From Herminiimonas arsenicoxydans (GTDB lineage Bacteria > Pseudomonadota > Gammaproteobacteria > Burkholderiales > Burkholderiaceae_D), in NCBI GenBank assembly GCA_000026125.1, contig CU207211.1, forward strand, positions 1,798,001-1,862,000: a stretch of DNA of 64,000 nucleotides. The letters are read 5' to 3'. Shown piece by piece: positions 41,161 through 50,705 of this stretch (the first letter of the stretch is position 1; each line of letters starts with the position of its first letter). A model generated the notes under the pieces. The model was not told the DNA's origin and made no database searches. It worked only from the letters and a program-made list of their open reading frames with translations. The position numbers and the translations under genes are program-made.

Positions 41161-41637
41161 TTAGCGAGCGATCGTATTGGTACGACGGATCTTGTTTTGC
41201 AATTGCATGATCCCGTACAACAACGCTTCAGCCGTTGGTGGACAACCCGGAACATACACATCTACCGGCACGATACGATCGCAACCGCGCACCACCGAAT
41301 AGGAGTAGTGATAATAACCACCACCGTTGGCGCAGGAGCCCATCGAGATCACCCAACGCGGCTCGGCCATCTGATCGTAGACCTTGCGCAACGCCGGCGC
41401 CATTTTATTGCACAGTGTGCCGGCCACAATCATCACGTCGGACTGACGTGGCGAAGGACGGAACACCACGCCAAATCGATCCATGTCGTAACGCGAAGCG
41501 CCCGCATGCATCATCTCTACCGCACAACATGCGAGACCGAAGGTCATCGGCCACATCGAACCGGTACGGGTCCAGTTAATCAGCTTGTCGGCTGTCGTAG
41601 TAACGAAGCCTTCGTTCAATACGCCTTCAATTGCCAT
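41161..41637 (-). CDS. nuoB: NADH-quinone oxidoreductase subunit B
   Basis: A 158-residue subunit that carries the terminal cluster N2. The tandem Cys pair C37-C38 ([11 protein letters not shown]), C102 ([17 protein letters not shown]) and C132 ([13 protein letters not shown]) are the four ligands. N2 passes electrons to ubiquinone. It lies three bases downstream of nuoA. Confidence 0.97.
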
Positions 41638-41640
41638 GAC

Positions 41641-42000
41641 TTACTCCCAATCCAGCGCGCCTTTTTTCCATTCGAACACCAGACCGATGGTCAGCACTCC
41701 AAGGAAAATCATCATTGACCAAAATCCCAGCATCCCTACTTCGCGCATCGCCACCGCCCAAGGAACTAGGAAGGCCACTTCGAGGTCGAACAGGATAAAT
41801 AAAATTGCGACGAGGTAATAACGCACATCAAACTTCATGCGCGCATCTTCAAAGGCTTCAAAGCCGCATTCGTAAGGGGAAAGTTTTTCTGCATCCGGCT
41901 TGTGCGGGCCGAGGATACGCCCCAAGACTTGAGGCACGACACCAACACCAATGCCAACCAGAATAAAAAGCAGAACAGGGAAGTAAGTTTCGAGGTTCAC
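41641..42000 (-). CDS. nuoA: NADH-quinone oxidoreductase subunit A
   Basis: A 119-residue subunit with three transmembrane helices. The conserved loop [20 protein letters not shown] contains the functional Cys, and [11 protein letters not shown] lies in helix 2. It is the first of fourteen nuo genes in the canonical order A-N, and follows tRNA-Leu on the same strand, so its promoter lies between 42001 and 42116 or upstream. Confidence 0.97.
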   Translation of the reverse strand: MNLETYFPVLLFILVGIGVGVVPQVLGRILGPHKPDAEKLSPYECGFEAFEDARMKFDVRYYLVAILFILFDLEVAFLVPWAVAMREVGMLGFWSMMIFLGVLTIGLVFEWKKGALDWE

Positions 42001-42072
42001 GATTCGCAGCAGTAAGTTATACGGTTAATTGACGCGCAAAAAAATCCGTTGAATTAAGCGACTATCTGTCGA

Positions 42073-42106
42073 TAAAAAGCCAGCTCAGGCACTCCCTTGC
42101 TGGCCT
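42073..42106 (-). terminator. intrinsic terminator after tRNA-Leu
   Basis: On the minus strand GCCAGC and GCTGGC pair around a 14-base loop and are followed by T5. It lies ten bases after the tRNA and separates it from nuoA, so the nuo operon should have its own promoter just downstream. Confidence 0.75.
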
Positions 42107-42116
42107 TGTTTTTGTT

Positions 42117-42201
42117 TGGTGCCGACGGCGAGACTCGAACTCGCACAGCTTGCGCCACTACCCCCTCAAGATAGCGTGTCTACCAATTTCACCACGTCGG
42201 C
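42117..42201 (-). tRNA. tRNA-Leu (GAG)
   Basis: An 85-base class II tRNA with a GCCGACG/CGTCGGC acceptor stem, D-arm GTGGTGAAATTGGTAGACAC, anticodon stem CTATC/GGTAG around TTGAGGG (anticodon GAG), a long variable arm, T-loop GTTCGAGTC, discriminator A and encoded CCA. It decodes CUC and CUU. Confidence 0.95.
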
Positions 42202-42307
42202 ATTAGCCCTATATTCTAACCCGCTTTAAGACATTTGCTCAATCTACAATTGCATCAAAACATGATAAAACAGGGGCTTTTAGACTCTTATACGTACTAA
42301 TACTTAG

Positions 42308-42706
42308 TTATTTCGGAATCTGATTTGCATGTTCTTTTTCAGATGGCGATGCCGGCGCTACAGGCTGCACATTGGCAGGCGCACCCGGCACTTCCGCAGA
42401 CTTGGTTTCAGCACCAGGAACAGCAGACACCGGCAAATTTTCCATCACACCGGCACTGGTTTGCGCAGGCTTGTTGCTGATGAATGCGAGACCCAGTGTC
42501 GCAGCAAAGAAAATGGCTGCCGCAACGCCGGTAAACTTCGACAGGAAGTTAGACGACCCGGTAGCACCGAACAAACTTCCCGAGGCGCCCGAACCGAAGG
42601 ATGCGCCCATATCGGCGCCCTTGCCATGTTGTAGCAATACGAGTCCGATAATCGTCAATGCAGACAGCACTTGAACAACGACGATGATGGTATGCAAACT
42701 ATTCAT
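42308..42706 (-). CDS. secG: protein-export membrane protein SecG
   Basis: A 132-residue SecG, the small subunit of the SecYEG translocon. Two hydrophobic helices (IIVVVQVLSALTIIGLVLLQ; FTGVAAAIFFAATLGLAFIS) flank the conserved HGKGADMGASFGSGASGSLFG loop. The C-terminal 50 residues are Ala/Pro-rich and extend the protein beyond the enterobacterial length. It follows tpiA, the usual order. Confidence 0.95.
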   Translation of the reverse strand: MNSLHTIIVVVQVLSALTIIGLVLLQHGKGADMGASFGSGASGSLFGATGSSNFLSKFTGVAAAIFFAATLGLAFISNKPAQTSAGVMENLPVSAVPGAETKSAEVPGAPANVQPVAPASPSEKEHANQIPK

Positions 42707-42747
42707 TTAATTTCCAGTTTTAGGTAATTCGTAATAAAGCCAGCGAC

Positions 42748-43494
42748 CTATGCCGCGCGGATAATCGCCAGAAAATCCGCCGCCTTCAATGCCGCCCCGC
42801 CAATTAAACCGCCATCGATATCCGGCATGGCGAGCAACTCTTTGGCGTTATCCGGCTTCATGCTGCCGCCGTACAAAATTCTCACTTCTGTTGCAGCTTG
42901 CGCATTCTTTGCATGCAAGCGCCTGCGCAACATGACATGGACTTCCTGCGCCATCTCTGGCGTCGCCGTCTTGCCCGTGCCGATCGCCCAAACCGGCTCG
43001 TACGCCACTACTATTTTCGCCAGATCATTTTCTGCAATCGATGACAACACCGCATCGATTTGCCGACCCACGACCTCATCGGTCTGCCCTGCTTCGCGCT
43101 GCTCCAGCGTCTCACCAACACAGACGATAGGCATCAAACCAGCACTCAGGGCGCGCACTGTTTTTTGTGCTACCAGCTCATTCGTCTCGCCAAAATATGC
43201 ACGCCGTTCGGAGTGACCGACAATCACATAACGACAGGCAAACTCCAGCAGCATCGCAGTTGATACTTCACCAGTATAGGCACCGGAATCGTGACTCGAC
43301 ACATCCTGCGCACCCAGTGCAATCGTGCTATCCGACAACAATGAAAGGCACTGAGCAAGATAAGGTGCAGGAACACATACGGCCACATCACATGCGGGAT
43401 TGCCAAACTCGGCTTTGATCTCTGCCAGCAAAAGAGCATTGGCAGCAAGACTGCCATTCATTTTCCAGTTGCCTGCGACGAGTTTGCGGCGCAT
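42748..43494 (-). CDS. tpiA: triosephosphate isomerase
   Basis: A 248-residue TIM-barrel enzyme that interconverts dihydroxyacetone phosphate and glyceraldehyde-3-phosphate. N/K in GNWKMNGS, the catalytic His in VIVGHSERR, Glu in [15 protein letters not shown] and the phosphate loop LYGGSMKP are all present. It lies 41 bases upstream of secG on the same strand. Confidence 0.97.
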   Translation of the reverse strand: MRRKLVAGNWKMNGSLAANALLLAEIKAEFGNPACDVAVCVPAPYLAQCLSLLSDSTIALGAQDVSSHDSGAYTGEVSTAMLLEFACRYVIVGHSERRAYFGETNELVAQKTVRALSAGLMPIVCVGETLEQREAGQTDEVVGRQIDAVLSSIAENDLAKIVVAYEPVWAIGTGKTATPEMAQEVHVMLRRRLHAKNAQAATEVRILYGGSMKPDNAKELLAMPDIDGGLIGGAALKAADFLAIIRAA

Positions 43495-43572
43495 ATGAAA
43501 TCCAAGATTCTAATAACCCGCTATTCTAGCTTGTTGCAGCAAGCATGGTCAAACTAGATGCTTGACCCAGGT

Positions 43573-43613
43573 CAATAAAAAACCGCTCATTGCATGCGCG
43601 ATGAGCGGTTTTT
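43573..43613 (-). terminator. intrinsic terminator of the rpsO-pnp transcript
   Basis: A 13-base-pair stem (AAAAACCGCTCAT/ATGAGCGGTTTTT) with a ten-base loop and a trailing T run on the minus strand, 35 bases after the pnp stop and upstream of tpiA. Confidence 0.9.
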
Positions 43614-43647
43614 GTTTTTACCTTCAGGCAAGCCTGATTCAGACTGA

Positions 43648-45780
43648 TTACTCTTGCGGCGCCGCTTCAGGATTATCTTCTGCGAGCGCTGCTTTCATCG
43701 ACAATTTCAAACGACCGCGGTCATCTGTTTCCAATACTTTAACGCGTACTTGCTGGCCTTCTTTCAAATAATCGGCAACTGCATTGACGCGTTCGTTGGC
43801 GATCTGACTGATGTGCAACAAACCATCTTTGCCTGGCATGACTTGAACAATCGCACCGAAATCCAGCAATTTCAGAACGGTACCTTCGTAGACCTTGCCG
43901 ACTTCAACAGAAGCGGTCAGTTCTTCGATGCGACGTTTGGCTTCCTGGCCGGCAGCTGCGTCGACGGAAGCGATGGTGACAACACCTTCATCGCTGATGT
44001 CGATTTGGGTACCGGTTTCTTCCGTCAATGCGCGAATCACTGCGCCGCCCTTGCCGATCACGTCACGGATTTTTTCCGGATTGATCTTGATGGTGATCAG
44101 ACGCGGCGCGAAGTCGGACAATTCACCAGTGGTACCGCTAGGCACTGCTTTTTCCATTTCACCGAGGATATGGATGCGGCCTTCTTTCGCTTGCGCCAAA
44201 GCGACTTGCATGATTTCCTTGGTGATGCCCTGGATTTTGATGTCCATTTGCAAAGCGGTAATACCGTTTGCAGTACCAGCCACTTTAAAGTCCATGTCGC
44301 CGAGGTGATCTTCGTCGCCGAGGATGTCGCTCAAGACTGCAAACTTGCCGCCGTCCTTGATCAGGCCCATGGCGATACCAGCCACATGCGCTTGCATAGG
44401 CACGCCAGCATCCATCAGTGCCAGGCAGCCGCCGCAGACCGAAGCCATGGACGATGAACCGTTGGATTCGGTAATTTCCGAAACCAGGCGCACCGAGTAG
44501 CTAAAGTCTTCTGGTGCAGGCAAGGCTGCAATCAGTGCGCGTTTCGCCAAACGGCCGTGACCGATTTCGCGACGCTTGGGTGTACCGACACGACCGGTTT
44601 CACCGGTTGCAAACGGAGGCATGTTGTAGTGCAACATGAAGCGATCCGAGTACTCGCCCATCAGTGCATCGATTTTTTGTTCGTCACGTGCGGTGCCTAA
44701 AGTTGCGATCACCAATGCCTGCGTTTCGCCACGGGTGAACAATGCCGAACCGTGGGTACGCGGCAAGACGCCGGTACGGATCGTGATAGGACGCACGGTG
44801 CGTGTGTCACGACCATCGATACGCGGTTCGCCATCAAGGATTTGCGAACGAACGATTTTTGCTTCCAGATCGAACAGGATGTTGCCGACTTCGGACGTAT
44901 CCGGCGCAGCGCCGCCGACCGAGGTAGCTTCTGCAGCAACTTCAGCATTCACTTCTGCAAATGCATCTTTCAGCTTGGCAGTACGTGCCTGCTTGTCTTT
45001 GGTTTGATACGCTGCACGCAATTTTTCTTCTGCAAAGTGCGCTACGCGTGCGATCAAGGCTTCATTCTTTGCTGGAGGCGCCCACTGCACTTCAGGCTTG
45101 CCGCCGTCACGTACCAGATCATGGATCGCATCGATGACTGCTTTCATTTGATCGTGGCCGAACACAACCGCGCCCAGCATGACTTCTTCCGACAATTGCT
45201 GCGCTTCCGACTCAACCATCAACACGGCAGCTTCGGTACCGGCAACAACCAGATCCATTTGCGATGTTTTCAGTTGGGTAGCAGTTGGATTCAATATGTA
45301 TTGACCGTCGATATAACCAACGCGCGCAGCACCCAGCGGGCCTGCAAATGGAATGCCCGACACCGACAAGGCAGCCGATGCGCCTATCATTGCAGCGATA
45401 TCCGGATCAATCTCAGGATTGACCGACATCACGTGAATGATGATCTGCACTTCGTTCAAATAGCCTTCCGGGAACAGCGGACGAATCGGACGATCGATCA
45501 GACGCGATGTCAGCGTTTCTTTTTCGGAAGGACGGCCTTCACGCTTGAAGAAGCCACCTGGAATACGACCGGCAGCGTAGGTTTTTTCTACATAATCAAC
45601 GGTCAGCGGGAAGAAATCCTGACCTGGCTTTGCATCCTTGCGAGCGACAACCGTTGCGAGTACGACCGTATCTTCGATCGAGACGAGTACGGCACCGGAA
45701 GCTTGACGAGCGATTTCGCCGGTTTCAAGCGTGACCGTATGTTGACCATACTGGAAAGTTTTAGTGACTTTATTAAACAC
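43648..45780 (-). CDS. pnp: polyribonucleotide nucleotidyltransferase
   Basis: A 710-residue PNPase, the phosphorolytic 3'-5' exoribonuclease of the RNA degradosome. Two RNase PH domains (the second with [18 protein letters not shown] and [14 protein letters not shown] segments), an all-alpha linker, a KH domain ([20 protein letters not shown]) and an S1 domain ([20 protein letters not shown]) appear in order. It lies downstream of rpsO after a leader of about 215 bases, the classical arrangement. Confidence 0.97.
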   Translation of the reverse strand: MFNKVTKTFQYGQHTVTLETGEIARQASGAVLVSIEDTVVLATVVARKDAKPGQDFFPLTVDYVEKTYAAGRIPGGFFKREGRPSEKETLTSRLIDRPIRPLFPEGYLNEVQIIIHVMSVNPEIDPDIAAMIGASAALSVSGIPFAGPLGAARVGYIDGQYILNPTATQLKTSQMDLVVAGTEAAVLMVESEAQQLSEEVMLGAVVFGHDQMKAVIDAIHDLVRDGGKPEVQWAPPAKNEALIARVAHFAEEKLRAAYQTKDKQARTAKLKDAFAEVNAEVAAEATSVGGAAPDTSEVGNILFDLEAKIVRSQILDGEPRIDGRDTRTVRPITIRTGVLPRTHGSALFTRGETQALVIATLGTARDEQKIDALMGEYSDRFMLHYNMPPFATGETGRVGTPKRREIGHGRLAKRALIAALPAPEDFSYSVRLVSEITESNGSSSMASVCGGCLALMDAGVPMQAHVAGIAMGLIKDGGKFAVLSDILGDEDHLGDMDFKVAGTANGITALQMDIKIQGITKEIMQVALAQAKEGRIHILGEMEKAVPSGTTGELSDFAPRLITIKINPEKIRDVIGKGGAVIRALTEETGTQIDISDEGVVTIASVDAAAGQEAKRRIEELTASVEVGKVYEGTVLKLLDFGAIVQVMPGKDGLLHISQIANERVNAVADYLKEGQQVRVKVLETDDRGRLKLSMKAALAEDNPEAAPQE

Positions 45781-45928
45781 GGGTGTTCCTTTCTAATTTT
45801 ACCGACAGATTTTCAGGTGCTGTCGTTCACCTCACCACAAACGACACAACAAATCAGGCGTCGCTTTTATTGCTTACTTACCGAGAGTTACTGAGTACTT
45901 CATTGCGAACAACAAACTTCAAAAAGAC

Positions 45929-45965
45929 AAAATGCCCGCATCAGAGAACTGACGCAGGCATTTTT
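45929..45965 (-). terminator. intrinsic terminator between rpsO and pnp
   Basis: AAAATGCC-T-GC-G-TCAG pairs with CTGA-T-GC-G-GGCATTTT around a TTCT loop on the minus strand, followed by a T-rich stretch. It matches the position of the rpsO terminator known upstream of pnp in enterobacteria. Confidence 0.8.
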
Positions 45966-45997
45966 CTATGCAAGCCGGATAAAATAACGCAAACGGA

Positions 45998-46267
45998 TTA
46001 CTTGCGCAGGCCGAGCTTTGCGATCAGATCACGATAGCGTGTTGCGTCCTTGTTTTTCAAGTAAGACAGCAGGCTTTTGCGACGATTGACCATCATGATC
46101 AAACCGCGGCGGGAATGGTGATCTTTCGAGTGTGCTTTGAAGTGACCGTTGAGGTCGTTGATACGTGCGGTCAACAGTGCGACTTGCACTTCTGGTGAGC
46201 CGGTATCGTTTGCGCCACGTGCGTTATCTGCAACGATGGCAGCTTTGCTTGTTTTTTCGAGAGACAT
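45998..46267 (-). CDS. rpsO: 30S ribosomal protein S15
   Basis: An 89-residue S15, the standard size, with [40 protein letters not shown] and LIAKLGLRK. It binds 16S rRNA in the central domain of the 30S subunit. The start at 46267 ([10 protein letters not shown]) follows an AAAGGTAA site; an in-frame upstream ATG at 46285 is unlikely. Confidence 0.97.
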   Translation of the reverse strand: MSLEKTSKAAIVADNARGANDTGSPEVQVALLTARINDLNGHFKAHSKDHHSRRGLIMMVNRRKSLLSYLKNKDATRYRDLIAKLGLRK

Positions 46268-46420
46268 GATTGAATTACCTTTCACATGCGATGCACAGAG
46301 TTCTCACCCCACACACCGTGAACAACGATTAATAAAACAGGTCAAATTGACCAGCTCCGGAGTATAACGGAAAACTCAAGCGACTCAAACACTTGAGGCA
46401 CTTATTTTAAGGTGGACGAG

Positions 46421-46936
46421 ATGAATTATGTTCAAAAAGCAATGTTGGGCGGATTAGCCCTGCTGCTCACTGCCTGCGCTGCTCTCATGCCGCCACCGGT
46501 CCAGGTCGGCGAGACCGAGGCTCAGGTCATTGCCAAACGCGGGCAACCGACTGCGCGCATTCCCGACGTGAACGGCTATCTGCTGGAATACACACGCAAT
46601 CCCTGGGGACAGGCCACAGACATGGCGCGCTTCGACCGCAATGGCAGGCTGGTTTCATACGAACAAGTACTGACGACGGAGAAATTCGCCACCATCAAAC
46701 CAGGCGTATCGACCAAAACCGACGTGTTGCGCACCATAGGCCATCCTTCTGAAACATCCTATTTGCCACGCCTGCAACTGGAAGTCTGGAGCTATCCTTA
46801 CAAGGAAGCTGGCGTGTGGAACTCGGTGATGCATGTTCACTTCAACAACAATGGCATCGTCAACAAGATGGAAAACGGACCGGATCTGCGTTTCGATCGT
46901 GACGGCAAATTCGGCTTCGGTTTTGGTGCCATGTAA
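46421..46936 (+). CDS. BamE/SmpA-like outer membrane lipoprotein
   Basis: A 171-residue lipoprotein with a signal peptide and lipobox (LLLTAC, lipidated Cys near residue 19). Two BamE-like motifs appear: VGETEAQVIAKRGQPTARI and KPGVSTKTDVLRTIGHPSE, so it is probably a tandem SmpA/OmlA fold. The ATG at 46421 has an AAGGTGG site. It is divergent from rpsO. The role is unknown; BamE itself helps fold outer-membrane proteins, but this is not BamE. Confidence 0.8.
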   Translation: MNYVQKAMLGGLALLLTACAALMPPPVQVGETEAQVIAKRGQPTARIPDVNGYLLEYTRNPWGQATDMARFDRNGRLVSYEQVLTTEKFATIKPGVSTKTDVLRTIGHPSETSYLPRLQLEVWSYPYKEAGVWNSVMHVHFNNNGIVNKMENGPDLRFDRDGKFGFGFGAM

Positions 46937-46970
46937 AACCCTCTTCAGGCAAGCGCATACGATTACAAGA

Positions 46971-47002
46971 AAAAAGGCTGATGCTTGTGGCGTCAGCCTT
47001 TT
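46971..47002 (+). terminator. intrinsic terminator of the lipoprotein gene
   Basis: AAAAAGGCTGA and TCAGCCTTTT pair around an 11-base loop, 35 bases after the lipoprotein stop, with a short T run. The minus strand also offers a T run towards which oxlT transcription points. Confidence 0.78.
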
Positions 47003-47095
47003 CGATTACCCTACTTTATATAGTGAGGCAACTCGCTCCGCAGCAATCAAAGTCATACTTTAACGATTATCAAGTTTCGCGGATAACCCCTGCAT

Positions 47096-48406
47096 TTACG
47101 CCGCAACACGCTCACCTTCCAGCGCCAGATCCTGAACCGCATCATTTGCCATCATTCGTTTACGCATGGGCGACAAGATCAGTTTTGCCGACAAGCCGGC
47201 CAAAATGGTGATGATTGCGGCAACCACGAATACACGACTCCAGCCACCGCCGGCAGACAACACCGATGCCAGAGGCACCAGCAATGCCGCAGTACCTTTG
47301 GCGGTATACAGCGTGCCTGAGTTACCGGCTGCAAACTTGCTACCGAAGATATCCGCGCAAATCGCCGGGAAAATCGAGAAAATCTCGCCCCAGCATAGAA
47401 AGACCATTGCAGCAAACGCCATGAATGCATACGGGTTGTGGCCAAACTTCATCAGCCCCAGTAACGCAAGGCCTTCGCCGATGAAGACGATGAACATGGT
47501 GTTCTCACGGCCGATTTTGTCGGAAACAAAGCCACACAAGGGACGAGTCAAGCCATTGGCCACGTTATCGATAGACAAAGTCATGGTCAGCAAGGGCAAT
47601 GTTGCGCCGAACAAGGTCATCGGCAAGGCTGCAATACCGAAGTCGGTTGCGATCGGACCAATTTGCGCGGTTGCCATCAAACCGCCCGAAGCTACCAACA
47701 CGAACATCACATACAAGACCCAGAAAACCGGCGACTTGAGCATTTGTTTGGTGGTGTAGTCAGACGCTACAGAGGAACCCACTTTTGCCAACGCAGATTT
47801 GGGCGCGACAGGCTTGATCAACAGCATGGACAGAACGAGAATGCAAACGCCCTGAATAATGCCGAACGTGAAAAATGTTTTCTCATATCCCGAGGCCTGG
47901 ATCATGTTCGCAATGGGAATCACCGTGATGGCAGCACCGGCACCAAAACCGGCTGCAGTCAGACCGGCAGCCAGACCGCGACGATCCGGGAACAATTTCA
48001 ACGCATTGCCAACGCACGTACCATAGACGCAACCGGCACCAATCCCGCTGACAACCGCTGCGAAATACAGCATAGGCAAGGATGTGGCATAACTATTAAG
48101 CACCCAACCCAGGCCTGCGCACACCGCCCCGACTGCCACCACGGGGCGCGGACCAAATTTATCGACCAGATACCCTTCGATAGGAACCAGCCAGGTTTCC
48201 GTCACGATAAAAATGGAAAATGCGAGTTGAATTGCCGCCTTGCCCCAATGATGCGCATTGTCGATAGGCGTGACGAACAAAGTCCAGCCATATTGCAGGT
48301 TCGCCATAAAAGCCATGCAGGCAATACCGATGACAAGTTGCATCCAGCGATTTTTGTATCCTTTTGCGCTCTGAATATTCGATGCGCTTGTTTGATTTCC
48401 ATTCAT
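47096..48406 (-). CDS. oxlT: oxalate/formate antiporter family MFS transporter
   Basis: A 436-residue major facilitator with 12 predicted transmembrane helices. YGWTLFVTPIDNAHHWGKAA, IGAGCVYGTCVGNALKLFPD, DRRGLAAGLTAAGFGAGAA and the late helices resemble OxlT of Oxalobacter. OxlT exchanges oxalate for formate across the inner membrane, generating proton-motive force when coupled with oxalyl-CoA decarboxylation. No decarboxylase or formyl-CoA transferase gene is nearby, so the true substrate (oxalate or another monocarboxylate) is not proven here. Confidence 0.78.
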   Translation of the reverse strand: MNGNQTSASNIQSAKGYKNRWMQLVIGIACMAFMANLQYGWTLFVTPIDNAHHWGKAAIQLAFSIFIVTETWLVPIEGYLVDKFGPRPVVAVGAVCAGLGWVLNSYATSLPMLYFAAVVSGIGAGCVYGTCVGNALKLFPDRRGLAAGLTAAGFGAGAAITVIPIANMIQASGYEKTFFTFGIIQGVCILVLSMLLIKPVAPKSALAKVGSSVASDYTTKQMLKSPVFWVLYVMFVLVASGGLMATAQIGPIATDFGIAALPMTLFGATLPLLTMTLSIDNVANGLTRPLCGFVSDKIGRENTMFIVFIGEGLALLGLMKFGHNPYAFMAFAAMVFLCWGEIFSIFPAICADIFGSKFAAGNSGTLYTAKGTAALLVPLASVLSAGGGWSRVFVVAAIITILAGLSAKLILSPMRKRMMANDAVQDLALEGERVAA

Positions 48407-48646
48407 TTGCAGCCACCTCTCAAGAAGTCATAAAACGTTGAAATGATCAAGCCATGTCATAGACAGGCCGACTATTCCGTTTGTGATTTGTGACAGCAGG
48501 CAAAGGCGTGATTAACCGGACATGGCCAACACTACCCGACGAATACTGGTTCGTTGAGTACTGTGTTTTTATGATGATGTTGACCCGCGAGGCTATTCGA
48601 TGCGCACGCCTATAACAGGCACGCACTGTTCACCAAATACCTGCTA

Positions 48647-48958
48647 CTAGAGAGGGGGAGCGCGAGAGGAGTAATGCGTGGAAACTGCAGAGAAGAATTG
48701 CTGGATCGAACCTTGAGGCTGTGCGATTGCAAGATTAGGCAATTCCAGCAATGAAAACGATGACGTCAGGCCATTATCGAAATCATCGAAGACCAAATGC
48801 GGAACCGCGCCGCCATCGAAACAAGCGCCATCATCATAGAGACACTGATAATCGACTTGCGCGCGCTTAATGTTCGTCAACGTTTCGGCGAACGCCAACT
48901 GCTGCGCGAACAGCAGAGCAAAGGCAAGCCAGACATTAACAAGAAAGCGCGATTTCAT
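48647..48958 (-). CDS. exported protein of unknown function
   Basis: A 103-residue protein from the ATG at 48958 (an in-frame ATG lies at 48970). It has a clear Sec signal peptide (MKSRFLVNVWLAFALLFAQ, cleavage near AFA) and a mature part with two Cys (QCLYDDGACFDGG) that could form a disulfide. I recognise no family. It stands alone with long non-coding flanks, and could be a small periplasmic orphan. Confidence 0.5.
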   Translation of the reverse strand: MKSRFLVNVWLAFALLFAQQLAFAETLTNIKRAQVDYQCLYDDGACFDGGAVPHLVFDDFDNGLTSSFSLLELPNLAIAQPQGSIQQFFSAVSTHYSSRAPPL

Positions 48959-49304
48959 CAGCGAGAACAATCACAACAATGCATGGAAGCGAACGAAGCG
49001 GGTAAAGCAAGCCAGATTTGGCGCATCGATTATAAATCCATTCAGAAAAATGCGTGCTGCATACGACATTGATTGATATTGGATTCGCACATATTCATTT
49101 GATTGCGATCCCAAAATGAGCACATGATCAATATAGCGGCGCATTTTTTCGGACCAAAGACAGCAAGACAGATGCTATCGAAAAGCACGATATGAAAAAC
49201 CAAAAAGAGTCGTTTCGCACCACTTGAAGTGATGCCGTTGCGATTTGCTATTAGTTGCAGCGTCTGGCAACAGGCTGCCCTGATACCGGATCGCGCATGG
49301 AACC
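48959..49304. other. intergenic region, no gene seen
   Basis: About 345 bases. An 88-codon minus-strand frame here (49042-49308) has mixed composition and no recognisable motif, and was not accepted. No tRNA or terminator was seen. Confidence 0.35.
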
Positions 49305-49520
49305 TCAAACGCTTATTTTTTGAAGTGCCGTCCCTTTATGCAAGGCTATGTGATCTGTTTTATCACTCTGGATTTCATATTGCGGCTCCGCTGTGCTGGC
49401 GTGATGCGTATAACCCTTATAAATCACTTCCTTCGTATGCACCTTGATGATTTTCCCCGAGACGCGTCCCGCTTCCGAATTCCAGCTCACGTGATCGCCG
49501 ACTTTAAATCCATGTGTCAT
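49305..49520 (-). CDS. DUF2945 (Tudor-like) protein
   Basis: A 71-residue protein with the FKVGDHVSWNSEAGRVSGKI pattern, then YKGYTHHASTAEPQYEIQSD, ending near HIALHKGTALQ, which I recognise as DUF2945 (hypervirulence-associated TUDOR domain). The fold is SH3-like; its biochemical role in bacteria is unknown. Its ATG overlaps the stop of the DUF488 gene upstream by four bases, and the two are translationally coupled. Confidence 0.82.
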   Translation of the reverse strand: MTHGFKVGDHVSWNSEAGRVSGKIIKVHTKEVIYKGYTHHASTAEPQYEIQSDKTDHIALHKGTALQKISV

Positions 49521-50119
49521 GACTCAACTCCTTCCGGATTGATAGGCAACTCTTTCGCATCGATGGGCGGATAGGTAATCTGCATCTCTTCAACATGTGC
49601 AAACGCGGTAAGCACATGCGGCCTGCGCTCCTTCGGCCCGATAATGTCCTCTACCCGAACGCCACGCACCAGCAGGGCATCGCCGATCATTGATCGATGA
49701 CAGCGCCACGGCACCGCTTCGGCGCACATCAAAACGCAGCGCTCAGTGCGTGCCAGCTCCACAATCCAGTCAACACCATCGGCAAATTCCGCTGATTGCA
49801 TGTAATCCGCATACCCCCTGAACGAAAGATTGCGCCAGCCGGTATTGGGAGAGTCCGGGCGCGCATGACGCAAACCGCCAAGGCCGGGAAGATGAGTATA
49901 TGCAATGCCCACTTCCTCTAATGCCTCAGGCAGGACATCCCGATTGAATTGCGGATTATGGCGCGAACGCGGCACCGTTCTCACATCAAGTACATGCACA
50001 ATTTGATTGCTCTGCAACAAAGCGAGAAACGCTTCCAGCGAACGGTTGGAATGACCGATCGTGCAAATCAGCGGCTTTATCGGTGCAGGATCGCGATTCA
50101 TCTCATCGGCACTCATCAT
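49517..50119 (-). CDS. DUF488 family protein
   Basis: A 200-residue DUF488 protein. The signature TIGHSNRSLEAFLALL, then VLDVRTVPRSR and the Cys/His-containing LMCAEAVPWRCHRSMIGDAL, are intact. Family function is unknown; conserved Cys and His suggest a metal or catalytic site. The start is at 50119, with a second in-frame ATG one codon later and another at residue 7. It precedes and overlaps the DUF2945 gene. Confidence 0.85.
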   Translation of the reverse strand: MMSADEMNRDPAPIKPLICTIGHSNRSLEAFLALLQSNQIVHVLDVRTVPRSRHNPQFNRDVLPEALEEVGIAYTHLPGLGGLRHARPDSPNTGWRNLSFRGYADYMQSAEFADGVDWIVELARTERCVLMCAEAVPWRCHRSMIGDALLVRGVRVEDIIGPKERRPHVLTAFAHVEEMQITYPPIDAKELPINPEGVES

Positions 50120-50503
50120 GCAAACCCTTATGCGCCTTGCAGGGGCGCAAAAATGAACAGATGATTATTTTTCCTGCTGCAAGTCGGGAATCTCTGCATT
50201 CCCCACGCGCAACAGCTTTTATTCAAAACGAATGCCATCAATACATGAGGACCGACAAAACAGACGTCCATGCGTATAGGGATCTATATATAGTGTAGCG
50301 ATAAGGGATGTGCCACGCTGGCGACGACCGATTCCGGTGCGCACGTAGCCGGAATCCGGCAGGCAGGAGAATTTGCAAGAGCAACGGTTGTGATTGTGGA
50401 AATGGCGAAGGCGCTTCCAGATCGTATCTGCCGGGTGCAAGAACAAACTTTTCAGACAAAGCAAAAGGGGTTACGTCTTTAGAACGTAACCCCTTGTATA
50501 TGC
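50120..50503. other. intergenic region left of the island boundary
   Basis: About 385 bases. It contains an inverted repeat (GATTCCGG at 50330-50337 with CCGGAATC at 50349-50356) without a T run, and the former terminator of the disrupted tRNA (50465-50495). No coding frame was accepted. Confidence 0.4.
50465..50495 (-). terminator. intrinsic terminator of the former tRNA-Arg
   Basis: AAGGGGTTACGT and ACGTAACCCCTT pair around a CTTTAGA loop; on the minus strand the stem runs into TTTTGCTTT. It lies just after the CCA of the tRNA remnant and closely resembles the tRNA-Pro terminator at 8716-8746, consistent with a former tRNA transcript end. Confidence 0.75.
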
Positions 50504-50555
50504 TGGTGCGGCTGGCAGGAATCGAACCCACTACCCCTTGGTTCGTAGGCAAGGG
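50504..50555 (-). other. tRNA-Arg(ACG) 3' remnant, integrase attachment site
   Basis: On the minus strand a CTTGC-CTACGAA-CCAAG anticodon arm (anticodon ACG; one stem mismatch) is followed by a GTGGGTTCGATTCCTGC T-arm and a CAGCCGC-A-CCA 3' end. The 5' half (acceptor, D-arm) is missing and replaced by unrelated sequence. This is what is left at one end when an element inserts into a tRNA 3' end. The integrase begins 150 bases further on. The matching intact tRNA-Arg should be at the other end of the element, outside the window. Confidence 0.75.
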
Positions 50556-50705
50556 ATAAAACATCCTAGAAAGTCCAACATAGTCCAAAATTCGCATAAA
50601 CATACATTAAAACAATAAGTTATAAATTTTTGTTGTCCGACTGCATCCAAGACCGTACACTTAAAGCCAGTAATTTCTAAGGCACATTTAAGGCACGGAG
50701 CGAAA

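Noticed and set aside
49042..49308. 88-codon minus-strand frame
   Set aside because: Mixed composition, no recognisable domain and no ribosome site; it overlaps the end of the DUF2945 gene.
50504..50580. functional tRNA-Arg gene
   Set aside because: The 5' acceptor strand and D-arm are absent upstream of the anticodon arm, so no cloverleaf can form.
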